A stretch of 57,722 bases of DNA, from positions 1 through 57,722 of the forward strand of contig CABIYF010000017.1 of NCBI GenBank assembly GCA_902362875.1, given 5' to 3'. Source of the DNA: Eubacteriaceae bacterium (GTDB lineage Bacteria > Bacillota > Clostridia > Lachnospirales > Lachnospiraceae). This document shows positions 19,071 through 28,232 of this stretch, piece after piece (positions within the stretch are counted from its first letter, which is position 1; every line of letters begins with the position of its first letter). The translations under genes and the position numbers were made by a program. The notes beneath the pieces were generated by a model. It ran no database searches, was not told the DNA's origin, and saw only the letters and a program-made list of their open reading frames with translations.

Positions 19071-19730
19071 CTATTGCAGAAACGGATTGCATCTGCTTTC
19101 CTCCTCGATCGTTGTTGGTGGTGTATGACCGGATAATACTTTTGTCCATGGTGGCAGCACAAATAATTTCTCTCTGATCGCTGTCAGCAGATCATTTAAA
19201 TTACCTGTTGGAAAATCTGTTCTTCCAATACTCATCTGGAATAATGTATCCCCTGAGATCAGCCATCCATAATCTGCGAAATAGTAGCAGACTCCACCTT
19301 TTGTATGTCCTGGAACATGAATACATTTTACCTTTGTTCCAAGTACATCGATGATCTCTCCATCTTTCACTAAACGATTAGCCTTTAAGGAAAGATTCAT
19401 TCCCATCATAGAGCCAAGATTCAGATTCGGATCTGCCAGAACTTCTGCTTCATCTTCATAAAGATAAACATCGAGATCTGGTTTTTGCTCCATCAGATAT
19501 GGAAGTGCCATCACATGATCAAAATGCCCATGAGTCAGACATACACCCGCAAGTTCCATTCCTTCTTCCTGCAATGTATTCATAATACGTTCTCCCTGAT
19601 CTCCCGGATCAAATACGAACGCCTGATTTGTTTTTGTATTCTCAACGATATAACAGTTTGTCTGCATCTGTCCAAGACAGATCGTTACCATCTTAAGTGG
19701 TCTGTCCAGTCGTAATGTTGTTTCACTCAT
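19071..19730 (-). CDS. Metallo-beta-lactamase-fold hydrolase (glyoxalase II-like)
   Basis: The 219-residue protein has the zinc-binding motif LTHGHFDHV and further ligands in VPGHTKGGVCYY, SGDTLF and LSGHTPPT. Members of this subfamily hydrolyse thioesters or related substrates. It lies between relA and hemZ with four-base spacing to hemZ, inside the same minus-strand gene set. The substrate is unknown. Confidence 0.88.
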   Translation of the reverse strand: MSETTLRLDRPLKMVTICLGQMQTNCYIVENTKTNQAFVFDPGDQGERIMNTLQEEGMELAGVCLTHGHFDHVMALPYLMEQKPDLDVYLYEDEAEVLADPNLNLGSMMGMNLSLKANRLVKDGEIIDVLGTKVKCIHVPGHTKGGVCYYFADYGWLISGDTLFQMSIGRTDFPTGNLNDLLTAIREKLFVLPPWTKVLSGHTPPTTIEEESRCNPFLQ

Positions 19731-19738
19731 ATTCTCAC

Positions 19739-22036
19739 CTATCCTGCTGTTCTTTCTATGTCGATCACGCCTTCCACATTCCTGATCTTGGCAATGATAC
19801 GATTCAGCTGCTCTACGCCTGTGATATCAAACGACATACTAAGCGTTGCTCTTCCTTTCTTATTATTTGACACATTGATCGTAATAATATCAATGTCTAA
19901 TTCTAAGAAAATCTTTGATACCTCTGCCAAAAGACCTTTTCGGTTATTGGCATAAATATTAATCTCTGTTGTATATGTCTGGGTTGTATCTGCTTCGCTT
20001 ACCTGCCATTCAGCTTCAATCAGTCTCGCTCTATCTGATTCCGGCATATTTAATAAATTCACACAATCTGTTCTGTGGATAGAAATGCCTCGTCCTCTTG
20101 TAATAAATCCAACGATCTCATCTCCTGGCACCGGATTACAGCATTTTGAAAAGCGGACGGCAACATCATTCGCTCCACGTACAACGATTCCACCTTTTGA
20201 TTTCTCATCTTTCTTCTTCTCTGGATTCGCCGCTGCTGCCTGTGCTGCTTCTGCCGTTTTCTTTAAAATCTGTTCATCTGTAATCTTCTGTTTCTTAATC
20301 TTACGATCTTCTTCCAGCATCTTGTTGATGACCTGGCCTTCTTTCAGTCCGCCATGTCCAACTGCTGCACATACAGAATCCCAGTCCTTGAATCCGTATT
20401 TTAATTCTACTTTCTTGATATATTCCGGCTTCATAAGTTCAGGAAGTCTGATACTCTTACTCTTACAGTATTTCTCTAACAGTTCCTTACCTCTGACAAT
20501 ATTCTCTTCTTTGAACTGTCGTTTAAACCACTGGTTGATCTTACTTCTTGCCTGTGCTGATTTTACAAGACCTAGCCAGTCACGGCTTGGTCCTTTCGAA
20601 TTAAGTGATGTAATGATCTCTACGCGATCACCATTCTGTAAATGATAATCAAATGGAACCTGTCTTCCGTTAACTCTGGCTCCGACCATCTTATTACCGA
20701 CGGCACTATGGATGGAATAAGCAAAGTCAATTGGTGTGGAACCATTGGCGAGATTTTTGACATCTCCATTCGGTGTAAAGCAATATACCTGTTCTGCAAA
20801 GAGATCAAGGTTTGTCTTAAGAAGACTTAAAAACTCCTTGTTATCATCCATATCGCGCTGCCATTCCAGCACTTCTCTTAACCAGCTTAATTTCTCTTCT
20901 TCTTTGTTAAGTCCTTTGGTATTATTATTCTCTTTATATTTCCAGTGGGCTGCGATACCATATTCGGCAACACGATGCATCTCAAAAGTACGGATCTGAA
21001 TCTCAAATGGATGTCCTTCTGGTCCGATCAGTGTTGTATGAAGTGACTGGTACATATTTGGTTTTGGCATCGCAATATAATCTTTGAATCTGCCTGGGAT
21101 TGGTTTGTACATCTCATGGATGATTCCAAGTGCTGCATAACAGTCTTTGACTGTATCTACTTTGATCCTTACCGCAAATAAATCATAAATCTGATCGATC
21201 GTCTTATGCTGATTGACCATCTTCTTATATATACTGAACATATGTTTTACACGTCCATCAATCTCTGCCTTGATTCCTGCACGGTCAATATGTCCCTTCA
21301 CTTCTTCTACGATCTCCTGAATAAATGCTTCTCTTTCTTCTTTTGCTGAATCCAGAGAACGTTCCAAATCTTCGTATACATCCGGCTTTAGGTAACGCAG
21401 TGCAAGATCATCTAATTCTACTTTAATCTTTGAAATACCAAGACGGTGTGCGATCGGTGCATAGATATCCATCGTTTCTCTTGATTTCTCTTTTTGCTTC
21501 TCTGGACGCATAAACTGCATTGTTCGCATATTATGCAGACGGTCCGCAAGTTTGATCAAAATAACTCGGATATCTTTTGCCATCGCAAGGAACATCTTTC
21601 GTAAGTTCTCCGCCTGAACTTCAATCTTATCTTTTGAATAACTTAACTGTCCTAACTTGGTAACCCCGTCAACTAACTGGGCAACTTCTTCTCCAAAGTC
21701 TCTGACAATATCCTCGTGGGTTGTCTCCGTATCTTCCACAACATCATGAAGCAGTCCTGCCATAATCGTTTCTTTGTCAAGTTCTAATTCTGCAAGTATG
21801 ATCGCAACACAAATAGGATGAATGATATAAGGCTCTCCAGACTTTCGTTTCTGTTTCTCATGTGCCTTGTATGCAACTTTATAGGCACGCTCTACAGCCT
21901 CAATATCTTCTTCATCATAAATGCTTTGCATGGTTGTGATCAGCTGTCGTTTTAGTTCCTCAGGCGGTGTGAAACTTTCCGGACTGCTGATATCCTTTTT
22001 TACACGATTAATATTTGTTCTGCTTTCTTGTTTCAT
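19739..22036 (-). CDS. relA: Bifunctional (p)ppGpp synthetase/hydrolase, RelA/SpoT family
   Basis: This enzyme makes and degrades the stringent-response alarmone. The 765-residue product has an intact N-terminal HD hydrolase domain (HPICVAIILAEL, GLLHDVVEDTE), the synthetase domain (YQSLHTTLIGPEG), a TGS domain (CFTPNGDVKNLANGSTPIDF), a conserved-cysteine region (RFSKCCNPVPGDEIVGFITRG) and a C-terminal ACT domain. Both activities are expected. It is the first gene of the relA-MBL-hemZ-HD-hisS run. Confidence 0.96.
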   Translation of the reverse strand: MKQESRTNINRVKKDISSPESFTPPEELKRQLITTMQSIYDEEDIEAVERAYKVAYKAHEKQKRKSGEPYIIHPICVAIILAELELDKETIMAGLLHDVVEDTETTHEDIVRDFGEEVAQLVDGVTKLGQLSYSKDKIEVQAENLRKMFLAMAKDIRVILIKLADRLHNMRTMQFMRPEKQKEKSRETMDIYAPIAHRLGISKIKVELDDLALRYLKPDVYEDLERSLDSAKEEREAFIQEIVEEVKGHIDRAGIKAEIDGRVKHMFSIYKKMVNQHKTIDQIYDLFAVRIKVDTVKDCYAALGIIHEMYKPIPGRFKDYIAMPKPNMYQSLHTTLIGPEGHPFEIQIRTFEMHRVAEYGIAAHWKYKENNNTKGLNKEEEKLSWLREVLEWQRDMDDNKEFLSLLKTNLDLFAEQVYCFTPNGDVKNLANGSTPIDFAYSIHSAVGNKMVGARVNGRQVPFDYHLQNGDRVEIITSLNSKGPSRDWLGLVKSAQARSKINQWFKRQFKEENIVRGKELLEKYCKSKSIRLPELMKPEYIKKVELKYGFKDWDSVCAAVGHGGLKEGQVINKMLEEDRKIKKQKITDEQILKKTAEAAQAAAANPEKKKDEKSKGGIVVRGANDVAVRFSKCCNPVPGDEIVGFITRGRGISIHRTDCVNLLNMPESDRARLIEAEWQVSEADTTQTYTTEINIYANNRKGLLAEVSKIFLELDIDIITINVSNNKKGRATLSMSFDITGVEQLNRIIAKIRNVEGVIDIERTAG

Positions 22037-22062
22037 GCACGGATACCTCTTGTTTCTTTTGA

Positions 22063-22482
22063 TTATTTTTTAAGCTTTGATTCGCAGTAAATGCAGCGAT
22101 ATACCTGATGTTCTCTGTCTGTTAATTTAAACACATGATCGATCTCTTGTTCTATAGATGTGATACATCTTGGATTCTTGCATTTTGCAATATTTACGAT
22201 CTTCTCTGGAAGTTCTACTTTATGTTTGGATTTTACACTGCCATTTTCAATGACACATACAGTAACTTCTGGATCTATGTATCCTAAGACATCAAAATTC
22301 ACTTCAAATGCATCTGAGATCTTAATGATGTCTTTCTTTCCCATCTTATTACTTTTTACATTCTTAATAATTGCAACACTACAGTCTAACTGATCCAGTC
22401 CAAGACTGTTATAAATCTCCATTCCACGCCCTGCACGGATATGGTCTAATACGATTCCATTCTTAATGCTATCAATGTTCAT
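22063..22482 (-). CDS. pyrI: Aspartate carbamoyltransferase regulatory subunit
   Basis: PyrI is the allosteric nucleotide-binding subunit that assembles with PyrB in pyrimidine synthesis. The product is about 139 residues and carries four zinc cysteines in the pattern CKNPRC and CIYC near the C-terminus. I chose the ATG at 22482, which has GGGGGT eight bases upstream; a GTG two codons earlier is possible. It overlaps the 3' end of pyrB by 11 bases. Confidence 0.93.
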   Translation of the reverse strand: MNIDSIKNGIVLDHIRAGRGMEIYNSLGLDQLDCSVAIIKNVKSNKMGKKDIIKISDAFEVNFDVLGYIDPEVTVCVIENGSVKSKHKVELPEKIVNIAKCKNPRCITSIEQEIDHVFKLTDREHQVYRCIYCESKLKK

Positions 22483-23398
22483 CTGCACTTACCCCCAGTA
22501 ATTCCATGATCAATGCCATTCTTACATGTTTTCCATTCAATACCTGTTTGAAATAGCAGGCTCTTGGATCATTATCGACTTTTACAGAAATCTCATTCAC
22601 ACGAGGTAATGGATGTAAAATAGAAAGATCATCTTTCGCAATCTTTAATTTGTCCATATCTAAAATATAGCTGTCTTTTAATCTTACATAATCAGCCTCA
22701 TTAAAGAAACGTTCTCTCTGTACTCGTGTCATATAAAGAATATCTAAATCTGGCATGACATCTTCCATCTTGTCAACTTCTGTATAAGAAATGCCTTTCT
22801 TCTCAAATACATCTTTCTTAATATACTCTGGAATCTGAAGTTCTTCTGGAGAAATCAGGATATAATTAATTCCTTCATATCTGGATAATGCTTTGATCAG
22901 CGAATGTACAGTTCTTCCAAACTTTAAATCCCCGCAAAATCCGATTGTAAAGTTGTTAAGTCTTCCTTTTTCTCTTCGAATTGTTAAAAGGTCTGTTAAT
23001 GTCTGTGTTGGATGGTTATGTCCACCATCTCCTGCATTGATGATTGGAATGTTTACATACTGTGAAGCCACATATGGTGCACCTTCCTTTGGATGACGCA
23101 TCGCAATGATATCTGCGTAGCACTCAATAACTCTTGCTGTATCTGCAACGCTTTCTCCTTTCGATGCAGATGATGAATCAGCAGAAGAAAATCCAAGAAC
23201 ACTTCCTCCTAATTCAAGCATTGCTGCTTCAAAGCTTAATCTTGTTCTTGTACTTGGTTCAAAGAACAGAGTTGCTAATTTCTTGTGTTTGCATACTTCC
23301 TGATACTTCTCAGGATTCTTTGCGATGTCATCAGCGCGATCTAGTAATCTGTCAATATCTTCCACGCTTAAATCCATCGGATCGATCAAATGTCTCAT
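22472..23398 (-). CDS. pyrB: Aspartate carbamoyltransferase catalytic subunit
   Basis: PyrB condenses carbamoyl phosphate and aspartate in the second step of pyrimidine synthesis. The 308-residue product has the carbamoyl-phosphate motif [11 protein letters not shown], the [12 protein letters not shown] segment and HPLPRVNEI. No PyrR-type attenuator is evident in the short upstream spacer. It is paired with pyrI in the usual order. Confidence 0.97.
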   Translation of the reverse strand: MRHLIDPMDLSVEDIDRLLDRADDIAKNPEKYQEVCKHKKLATLFFEPSTRTRLSFEAAMLELGGSVLGFSSADSSSASKGESVADTARVIECYADIIAMRHPKEGAPYVASQYVNIPIINAGDGGHNHPTQTLTDLLTIRREKGRLNNFTIGFCGDLKFGRTVHSLIKALSRYEGINYILISPEELQIPEYIKKDVFEKKGISYTEVDKMEDVMPDLDILYMTRVQRERFFNEADYVRLKDSYILDMDKLKIAKDDLSILHPLPRVNEISVKVDNDPRACYFKQVLNGKHVRMALIMELLGVSADEH

Positions 23399-23457
23399 TA
23401 CATATTCCTCCTAATGGTTTGTCCTTTCTTCAATTCTACATTTTTAGGCACCTAGTG

Positions 23458-24357
23458 TCAATTCTTTACTTCTGATTTTAGACGAAGAACGCCTTTATCT
23501 ACCATAAATACTGGACGATAAGATAATTTTGACTTTCTAAGCCCTTCTTCTCCGACATCATCTTCCCTGTTTACATATTTAAAATTCTCCATCTCATGGA
23601 TTACAAACTGCTGATTGATCATCGGATAAGCTCCTTGGATATCCGCAAAGGCTTTTTCAATATGAACGATAAATGTATCTTCATTCGATGCACGTTCTCC
23701 TATGGAAAATCCTACGATCTTTCCTTCGGCACGCAGAACGCCACCAACAAGTCCTAATTCTTTGTAGTTGATCACACTGTTTTTGGAAACACAGATCTCA
23801 TCATGTTTCTCAATATCCTCTGGATCGCAGTTTTGCATCTTCCATTCCATCAGCATTGCCAGTACTTCTAACTGATTCTCATCGGAAAGCGGTTCATAGG
23901 ACCACTCGTGATTTTCCTTAAAACGGTTGATGTGATTTCTCTTTCCATGAAGCTTCTTTCCTGATAATGTTGCAAGTTTCTCTCTGTCATAAATATACTC
24001 TGAAATATCTCTGTCATATTCAATCTCGTAGATGTCTCCAAACATCTCACGGAACTCATCTTCCATCTCATGGGTTACACCATGTAAGACAAATGGAATC
24101 TGTTTTTCTTTACAATCGTCCATTAAATATTGTAATACTTTCTTTTTATCGCCTTTTCCAAGCGGGTAACAAAAAGAGCCTCCCTCTTCGTCCGTATGAG
24201 ATACAAACAATCCGTCTATGATCGCATACTTCACTTGATAAAAAGGACTCCATAGAATAATATTTGCTGTTGCATAGTCACAGCTTCTTGTATCATCCTC
24301 CAATATACATCGGTCAATTTCTTCTTTATCTTCGATCGTTGGTGTTTTAAACTCCAT
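23458..24357 (-). CDS. DUF2156-type phosphatidylglycerol lysyltransferase-like protein
   Basis: The protein resembles the DUF2156/GNAT-like domain found in aminoacyl-phosphatidylglycerol transferases, but lacks their membrane part. Family-like segments are GKKLHGKRNHINRF, EWKMQNCD and the C-terminal YVNREDDVGEEGLRKSK. It is thus a soluble acyl- or aminoacyl-transferase candidate with unknown substrate. I chose the ATG at 24357 because GGAG lies nine bases upstream; a start at 24372 lacks a site. Confidence 0.7.
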   Translation of the reverse strand: MEFKTPTIEDKEEIDRCILEDDTRSCDYATANIILWSPFYQVKYAIIDGLFVSHTDEEGGSFCYPLGKGDKKKVLQYLMDDCKEKQIPFVLHGVTHEMEDEFREMFGDIYEIEYDRDISEYIYDREKLATLSGKKLHGKRNHINRFKENHEWSYEPLSDENQLEVLAMLMEWKMQNCDPEDIEKHDEICVSKNSVINYKELGLVGGVLRAEGKIVGFSIGERASNEDTFIVHIEKAFADIQGAYPMINQQFVIHEMENFKYVNREDDVGEEGLRKSKLSYRPVFMVDKGVLRLKSEVKN

Positions 24358-24395
24358 CTTTGTCAACTCCATTCTAGTGTTTTCTTGTAATATTT

Positions 24396-24806
24396 TTATT
24401 TGTGATATGGCTGATGATTCAAAATCCGATATGCACGATAAATCTGTTCTAATATGATCGTGCCTGTCAGCGAACCACTTTGTGTAAATGACGATACATG
24501 AAATGGCTTTGCTTCTTCTGATTCTAAATCTCCAATATAAAAATGAAACTTTGAAATTCCCTGCACAGAACTTTCATTGATCAGCTGTGCAAGGTCCGGG
24601 CTTGTCATACTGTCTTTTCCTGGCATGATATGATAATGCTCTCCCGGTTCTTTTAATATTTTCTCTACTTGTTTTGCATTCTTCTTATATGCTACAGAAA
24701 CTTTCGCATATGCCCCAAGACGCTTTAAATACTCAGCCATCGCTTCTTGATACATCTTCGGATCTTGTGATTTCTTCTGCAGAATATAGATTTCAAACTT
24801 CATCAT
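24396..24806 (-). CDS. Divergent RlmH-like SPOUT paralogue, probably without its own SAM site
   Basis: The 136-residue product is clearly related to RlmH, the methyltransferase of 23S rRNA pseudouridine 1915. It keeps the N-terminal EYLKRLGAYAKV segment and the complete C-terminal tail EQIYRAYRILNHQPYHK. It has lost the glycine-rich SAM loop (GDLES where RlmH has GGSxG) and the SFSKMTFPHQ motif (SSFTQSGSLTGT here). I infer that it does not bind SAM in the normal way. A second, conventional RlmH with the opposite defect lies at 25839-26285. Confidence 0.75.
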   Translation of the reverse strand: MMKFEIYILQKKSQDPKMYQEAMAEYLKRLGAYAKVSVAYKKNAKQVEKILKEPGEHYHIMPGKDSMTSPDLAQLINESSVQGISKFHFYIGDLESEEAKPFHVSSFTQSGSLTGTIILEQIYRAYRILNHQPYHK

Positions 24807-24811
24807 ATGTT

Positions 24812-25480
24812 TTAATTTCCTTTAAAAAATTGTTTTAATTTTTTATCTTGTTTTAAAGCCTGCTCATATTTTTTATTGATCTGCTTTGTCAGCTTTTTGA
24901 TTTCTTTGCTGTTCTGGCTTTCTTTTTTCGCATCCGTAATCTCATCTGTATCATGCTTTTCATTATTATAGATACAGAAAGTATCTCCCTTCTTCATCAC
25001 ATAATACGATGTCATTCCAGGTGCCAGTGTAGAAATCTTCTTAATCTTCATCTCATATGTTACATAAACGATAAATGATTCATCATCTGCACCTTGTTTT
25101 ACAAGATATGTAAGATTCTTATATTTTTTCACATACTGATGGATGGCCTTTTGATTCTTCTCCAATTCATTTGTATCTTCTACCATATTTTTAAGATTCG
25201 CCAGATCATTGTTCTGAACTCTCTTATAATATGTTTTCATGAAATCCTCAACCGCCTTTTTCTCAGCATCCGGATCTTTCTTTTGTGTTGTTGCTGCATC
25301 ATTTGTCTCTTTGATCACGCTTTGTGAGGTATTCTTTTGTGTTGTTTGTTGAAAAATCTTTTCATTGGTAAGTCGTTCTTGTTTCATCTGGTCTAATTTT
25401 CCATACGCTAAAAAAGCTGCGATAAAAAACAAGATCCAGCTTGTAATAATAATGATGACTGTAGATTTCTTAAGCTTCAC
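24812..25480 (-). CDS. Membrane-anchored protein with a putative NTF2-like extracytoplasmic domain
   Basis: The 222-residue product has one N-terminal membrane helix (about residues 8-27), a Thr/Gln/Asn-rich linker and a soluble domain of about 110 residues (DFMKTYYKRVQNNDLANLKNMV onward in pattern) that resembles NTF2/SnoaL-like folds. The C-terminus is lysine-rich and probably helical. I do not recognise a named family. It ends five bases before the RlmH-like gene. Confidence 0.55.
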   Translation of the reverse strand: MKLKKSTVIIIITSWILFFIAAFLAYGKLDQMKQERLTNEKIFQQTTQKNTSQSVIKETNDAATTQKKDPDAEKKAVEDFMKTYYKRVQNNDLANLKNMVEDTNELEKNQKAIHQYVKKYKNLTYLVKQGADDESFIVYVTYEMKIKKISTLAPGMTSYYVMKKGDTFCIYNNEKHDTDEITDAKKESQNSKEIKKLTKQINKKYEQALKQDKKLKQFFKGN

Positions 25481-25522
25481 GCACTTCCCTCCAATCCACC
25501 TAAAGCAAATTTACAGTATATT

Positions 25523-25647
25523 ATACCTTATCGAACGAAGTGAGTCCAGTCCAAAGGACTATGAATTCACGAATGCCCCGCGGGTATACCTTATCGAGCG
25601 GAGCGAGTCCAGCCCAAAGGGCTATGAATTTACGCGTGCCCTGCGGT
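25523..25647. repeat. Two imperfect 62-63-bp direct repeats with compensating hairpin changes
   Basis: Units are 25523-25585 and 25586-25647, both starting ATACCTTATCGA. Each has an inner palindrome: AGTCC-AAA-GGACT in the first, AGCCC-AAA-GGGCT in the second. The T-to-C and A-to-G differences are on opposite arms and keep the pairing, which points to a conserved hairpin. This resembles a REP-type dispersed element. Confidence 0.75.
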
Positions 25648-25754
25648 ATACGTTACAGATTTTATTAAAAATAATTTCGTTATTGTATTAGCGCCGTTTG
25701 ATAGAGTCAAGAAAATGTGTTACACTTTGTGTACAAAATTAAAGCAGAGATAAA

Positions 25755-25802
25755 ACTACCCAAAGTACTACCTAAACTACTACCCAAACTACTACCCAAA
25801 CT
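25755..25802. repeat. Four tandem copies of a 12-bp repeat upstream of rlmH
   Basis: The unit is ACTACCCAAACT. Copies start at 25755, 25767, 25779 and 25791; the last two are identical and the first two differ at one or two positions. The array ends 36 bases before the rlmH start codon. Confidence 0.85.
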
Positions 25803-25838
25803 GTCCAAATATAATTATAAAGAAAGGTATCAAAATAC

Positions 25839-26285
25839 ATGAAAATCCAAATGATCTGTGTCGGGAAAATTAAAGAAGCATATTTAAGAGAACTGATCGA
25901 TCACTATACAAAGATCATCCGAAAGAAATATGATTTTGAAATCATAGAACTTCCTGACGAGAAAACACCAGACAATGCAAGCGAAAAAGAAGAAACTAAG
26001 ATTAAAGAAATCGAAGGGCAGCGAATTCTTGATAAGATTCCAGAAGGATCTTTCGTAATTCCTCTCTGTATAGAAGGAACTCCTTATTCCACCGAACAAT
26101 TCCAGAAGAAATGGAATCAGTGGAACAAGGAGTCCATAAATAACGTTACATTTATTATTGGTGGTTCCCTTGGCTTATCACCAAAAGTTGTATCCAAAGG
26201 AAAATTAAAATTAAGTTTCAGTAAAATGACATTCCCACATCAACTAATGCGGTTAATTCTAATAGAACAGTTAAGTTATCTTTAA
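25839..26285 (+). CDS. rlmH: 23S rRNA pseudouridine-1915 N3-methyltransferase RlmH, lacking its C-terminal tail
   Basis: RlmH methylates pseudouridine 1915 in helix 69 of 23S rRNA. The 148-residue product follows the family through MKIQMICVGKIKEAY, the SAM-binding loop IIGGSLGLS and SFSKMTFPHQLMR. It then breaks off at EQLSYL, where the family continues for about 14 residues to a conserved PYHK end. The stop codon overlaps the stop of the convergent thioesterase gene, so the tail seems to have been removed by rearrangement rather than a simple frameshift. In E. coli the C-terminal tail contributes to a composite active site between protomers. Confidence 0.85.
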   Translation: MKIQMICVGKIKEAYLRELIDHYTKIIRKKYDFEIIELPDEKTPDNASEKEETKIKEIEGQRILDKIPEGSFVIPLCIEGTPYSTEQFQKKWNQWNKESINNVTFIIGGSLGLSPKVVSKGKLKLSFSKMTFPHQLMRLILIEQLSYL

Positions 26286-26689
26286 TCCAAAGCATTTTCG
26301 AACATTCGGTAAATTTCCGGATGTTCTTTTTTTACATTGATTGGTTTTAAGTCTTTTGTCACCATACCATGTGTTGTTTTTCCAGTAGCTATCAGGTCAT
26401 CACCTCTTGTAACTTTATAGGAAAACTCCAAGCGAACAGGCGTCAGCTTTGTAAGATTCACATGAATCTGTAATTGGTCTTCATAGAAAGCTGCTTTTTT
26501 ATATTTGCATTCGAGACCTGTTAACGGTGTAATGATTCCTTCTTTTTCTACATCTGTGTAAGAAATACCAGCTGCTTTAATAAAATCAGTTCTGGCAACT
26601 TCAAACCAGACGGCATAATTGCTGTGATGTGCGATCCCCATCTGATCTGTTTCTGCATAACGAACTTCAACGGTTGATATATGTCCCAT
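26282..26689 (-). CDS. Acyl-CoA thioesterase, 4-hydroxybenzoyl-CoA thioesterase (YbgC-like) family
   Basis: The 135-residue hot-dog-fold protein has the family motif RYAETDQMGIAHHSNYAVWFE with the catalytic aspartate. YbgC-like enzymes hydrolyse short acyl-CoAs; the exact substrate is unknown. A good promoter lies upstream (26717-26745). Its stop overlaps that of rlmH on the other strand. Confidence 0.87.
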   Translation of the reverse strand: MGHISTVEVRYAETDQMGIAHHSNYAVWFEVARTDFIKAAGISYTDVEKEGIITPLTGLECKYKKAAFYEDQLQIHVNLTKLTPVRLEFSYKVTRGDDLIATGKTTHGMVTKDLKPINVKKEHPEIYRMFENALD

Positions 26690-26716
26690 AGTTTTACGCT
26701 CCTTTTCTTTTTGTTT

Positions 26717-26745
26717 ATTGTAAGCGTTTCTTTATAATCTGTCAA
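26717..26745 (-). promoter_or_regulatory. Sigma-A-type promoter of the thioesterase gene
   Basis: On the minus strand TTGACA (26740-26745) and TACAAT (26717-26722) are separated by 17 bases, 28 bases before the start codon at 26689. Confidence 0.75.
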
Positions 26746-26748
26746 AAT

Positions 26749-28110
26749 TTAATCAACTTGTGCTTTTACAGTTTCTTTTCCTGATTTTCCAATGAGCTGA
26801 TAGTAAAGAATAAAAGCAATCACAGCAGTAATGATTTCAGCAACCCAGAAAGCGTGCCATACGCCATGTACACCAACAGCTTTGCTTAATACAAATGCTG
26901 CAGGAATAATCACGATAACATAGCGCAAAAATGAAATCATAAAAGACTGGATACCTTTTCCTAATGCTTCAAACGCACCTGCAGAAACAACGGAAACGGA
27001 AGAAGCAACAAATCCTGCACAGATAATGCGAAGTGCGATTGCACCTTCTGTCAATGTCTGAGGATTGCTTGTAAACATGCTCATAAGTGTCTGTGGTATT
27101 GCAAAACAAATGACAGTTCCAACAGCCATAATTCCAACGACAATCTCAAATGTCATAAGATAAATCTTACGGACACGCGCAGGTTCCTTTGCTCCATAAT
27201 TGTAGCTCATGATTGGACGCATTCCCTGAATCATTCCATTTGCAGTAAGGTATAAGAATGTTTGCAATTTGTAATAAACACCAAGAACAACAACATAAGT
27301 CTGTGAAAACGATGCTAAAATCGCATTTAAGGCTGATACTAAGAAAGATGGAAGTGCCATATTTAAAGTCGCTGGAATTCCAATCGCATATAATCTTTTT
27401 ACACAGGCAGCTTCTGGTTTTAAACAATCTTTTCTGATCTTTACGTGAATTGGACGAAGCACATAAACAACCAGATAAATGATTAATGTACTGCTCTGCC
27501 CAATACCAGTTGCAAGTGCTGCACCCTGAATTCCGAGTTTCGGAAAGAATCCGATTCCAAAGATTAAAAGTGGGTCTAACACAATATTTACAATGCAGCC
27601 AGTCATTAAGGCAATCATAGTAATCACCATATTTCCAACTGCCTGAAAAATCTTTTCAAAAGAAATGCCTGCCATAATAATTGTTGAAAACATCAATGCA
27701 ATCGTTGAATATTGTAATCCCATTCCAATCACAGTGTGATCACTTGTAAACATTGCCAAAAATGATGGCATGATCATTAATCCAACGATCGTAAGAATGA
27801 CTCCATGAATGATATTTAAAAACAATCCCTGTGTCGCAGCTTTATTGGCTTCCTTTGCTTTTCCTGCACCAAGAAACATCGCAATTACTGCATTAATTCC
27901 AACACCAAACCCAACAGCAATTGAGTTGATCAGATTCTGTACTGGATATACAAGAGACAATGCGTTCATTGCATCTTCACTGATCTTTGCAACAAAAATA
28001 CTGTCAATGATGTTATACAACGAATTTACAAACATTGAGATTACCATCGGCAATGCCATTGATAATAATAACGGTAAAATAGGTTTTTCTTTCATATACG
28101 TCTGATCCAT
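26749..28110 (-). CDS. MATE-family multidrug efflux transporter
   Basis: MATE transporters export drugs or metabolites by sodium or proton antiport. The 453-residue product has about 12 membrane helices and MATE-type segments such as LPMVISMFVNSLYNIIDSIFV and ALSLVYPVQNLINSIAVGFG in pattern. I chose the ATG at 28110 because AAGGAGGAATTATTTT precedes it; an upstream start would place that site inside the gene. The substrate is unknown. Confidence 0.9.
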   Translation of the reverse strand: MDQTYMKEKPILPLLLSMALPMVISMFVNSLYNIIDSIFVAKISEDAMNALSLVYPVQNLINSIAVGFGVGINAVIAMFLGAGKAKEANKAATQGLFLNIIHGVILTIVGLMIMPSFLAMFTSDHTVIGMGLQYSTIALMFSTIIMAGISFEKIFQAVGNMVITMIALMTGCIVNIVLDPLLIFGIGFFPKLGIQGAALATGIGQSSTLIIYLVVYVLRPIHVKIRKDCLKPEAACVKRLYAIGIPATLNMALPSFLVSALNAILASFSQTYVVVLGVYYKLQTFLYLTANGMIQGMRPIMSYNYGAKEPARVRKIYLMTFEIVVGIMAVGTVICFAIPQTLMSMFTSNPQTLTEGAIALRIICAGFVASSVSVVSAGAFEALGKGIQSFMISFLRYVIVIIPAAFVLSKAVGVHGVWHAFWVAEIITAVIAFILYYQLIGKSGKETVKAQVD

Positions 28111-28132
28111 AAAATAATTCCTCCTTAATAAC

Positions 28133-28194
28133 AAAAAAAGAGACGATAGACCTTGCTGTTTAACGATCAGAAACAGTAAAATCTATAGTCTCTT
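28133..28194 (-). terminator. Hairpin with T-run between tRNA-Arg and the MATE gene
   Basis: The arms 28138-28149 and 28183-28194 (AAGAGACGATAG type, one mismatch) enclose a smaller stem, and seven T residues follow on the minus strand (28133-28139). It most simply terminates the tRNA transcript. Because it lies only 23 bases before the MATE start, a leader attenuator for that gene is also possible. Confidence 0.65.
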
Positions 28195-28232
28195 AAAAGA
28201 CGATATTTAATTTATTTCATTTGCATAAAATA

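Larger units (their letters stand above)
25481..25838. other. Repeat-bearing intergenic region of 358 bases between divergent genes
   Basis: This gap separates the membrane-anchored protein (minus strand) from rlmH (plus strand). It holds two 62-63-bp direct repeats with internal palindromes (25523-25647) and four 12-bp tandem repeats just before rlmH (25755-25802). No gene is supported. An open frame on the plus strand across the long repeats only encodes the repeated sequence. Confidence 0.7.

Noticed and set aside
25365..25691. 108-residue plus-strand open frame with a repeated peptide
   Set aside because: It only translates the 62-63-bp repeats and overlaps the 5' end of the membrane-anchored protein gene; no start site or family.
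25755..25802. CRISPR array
   Set aside because: The units are contiguous 12-bp tandem copies without spacers, and there are no cas genes nearby.
28110..28232. Riboswitch controlling the MATE gene
   Set aside because: A hairpin with a T-run is present, but the upstream tRNA provides a simpler explanation as its terminator, and I see no known aptamer such as a guanidine type.
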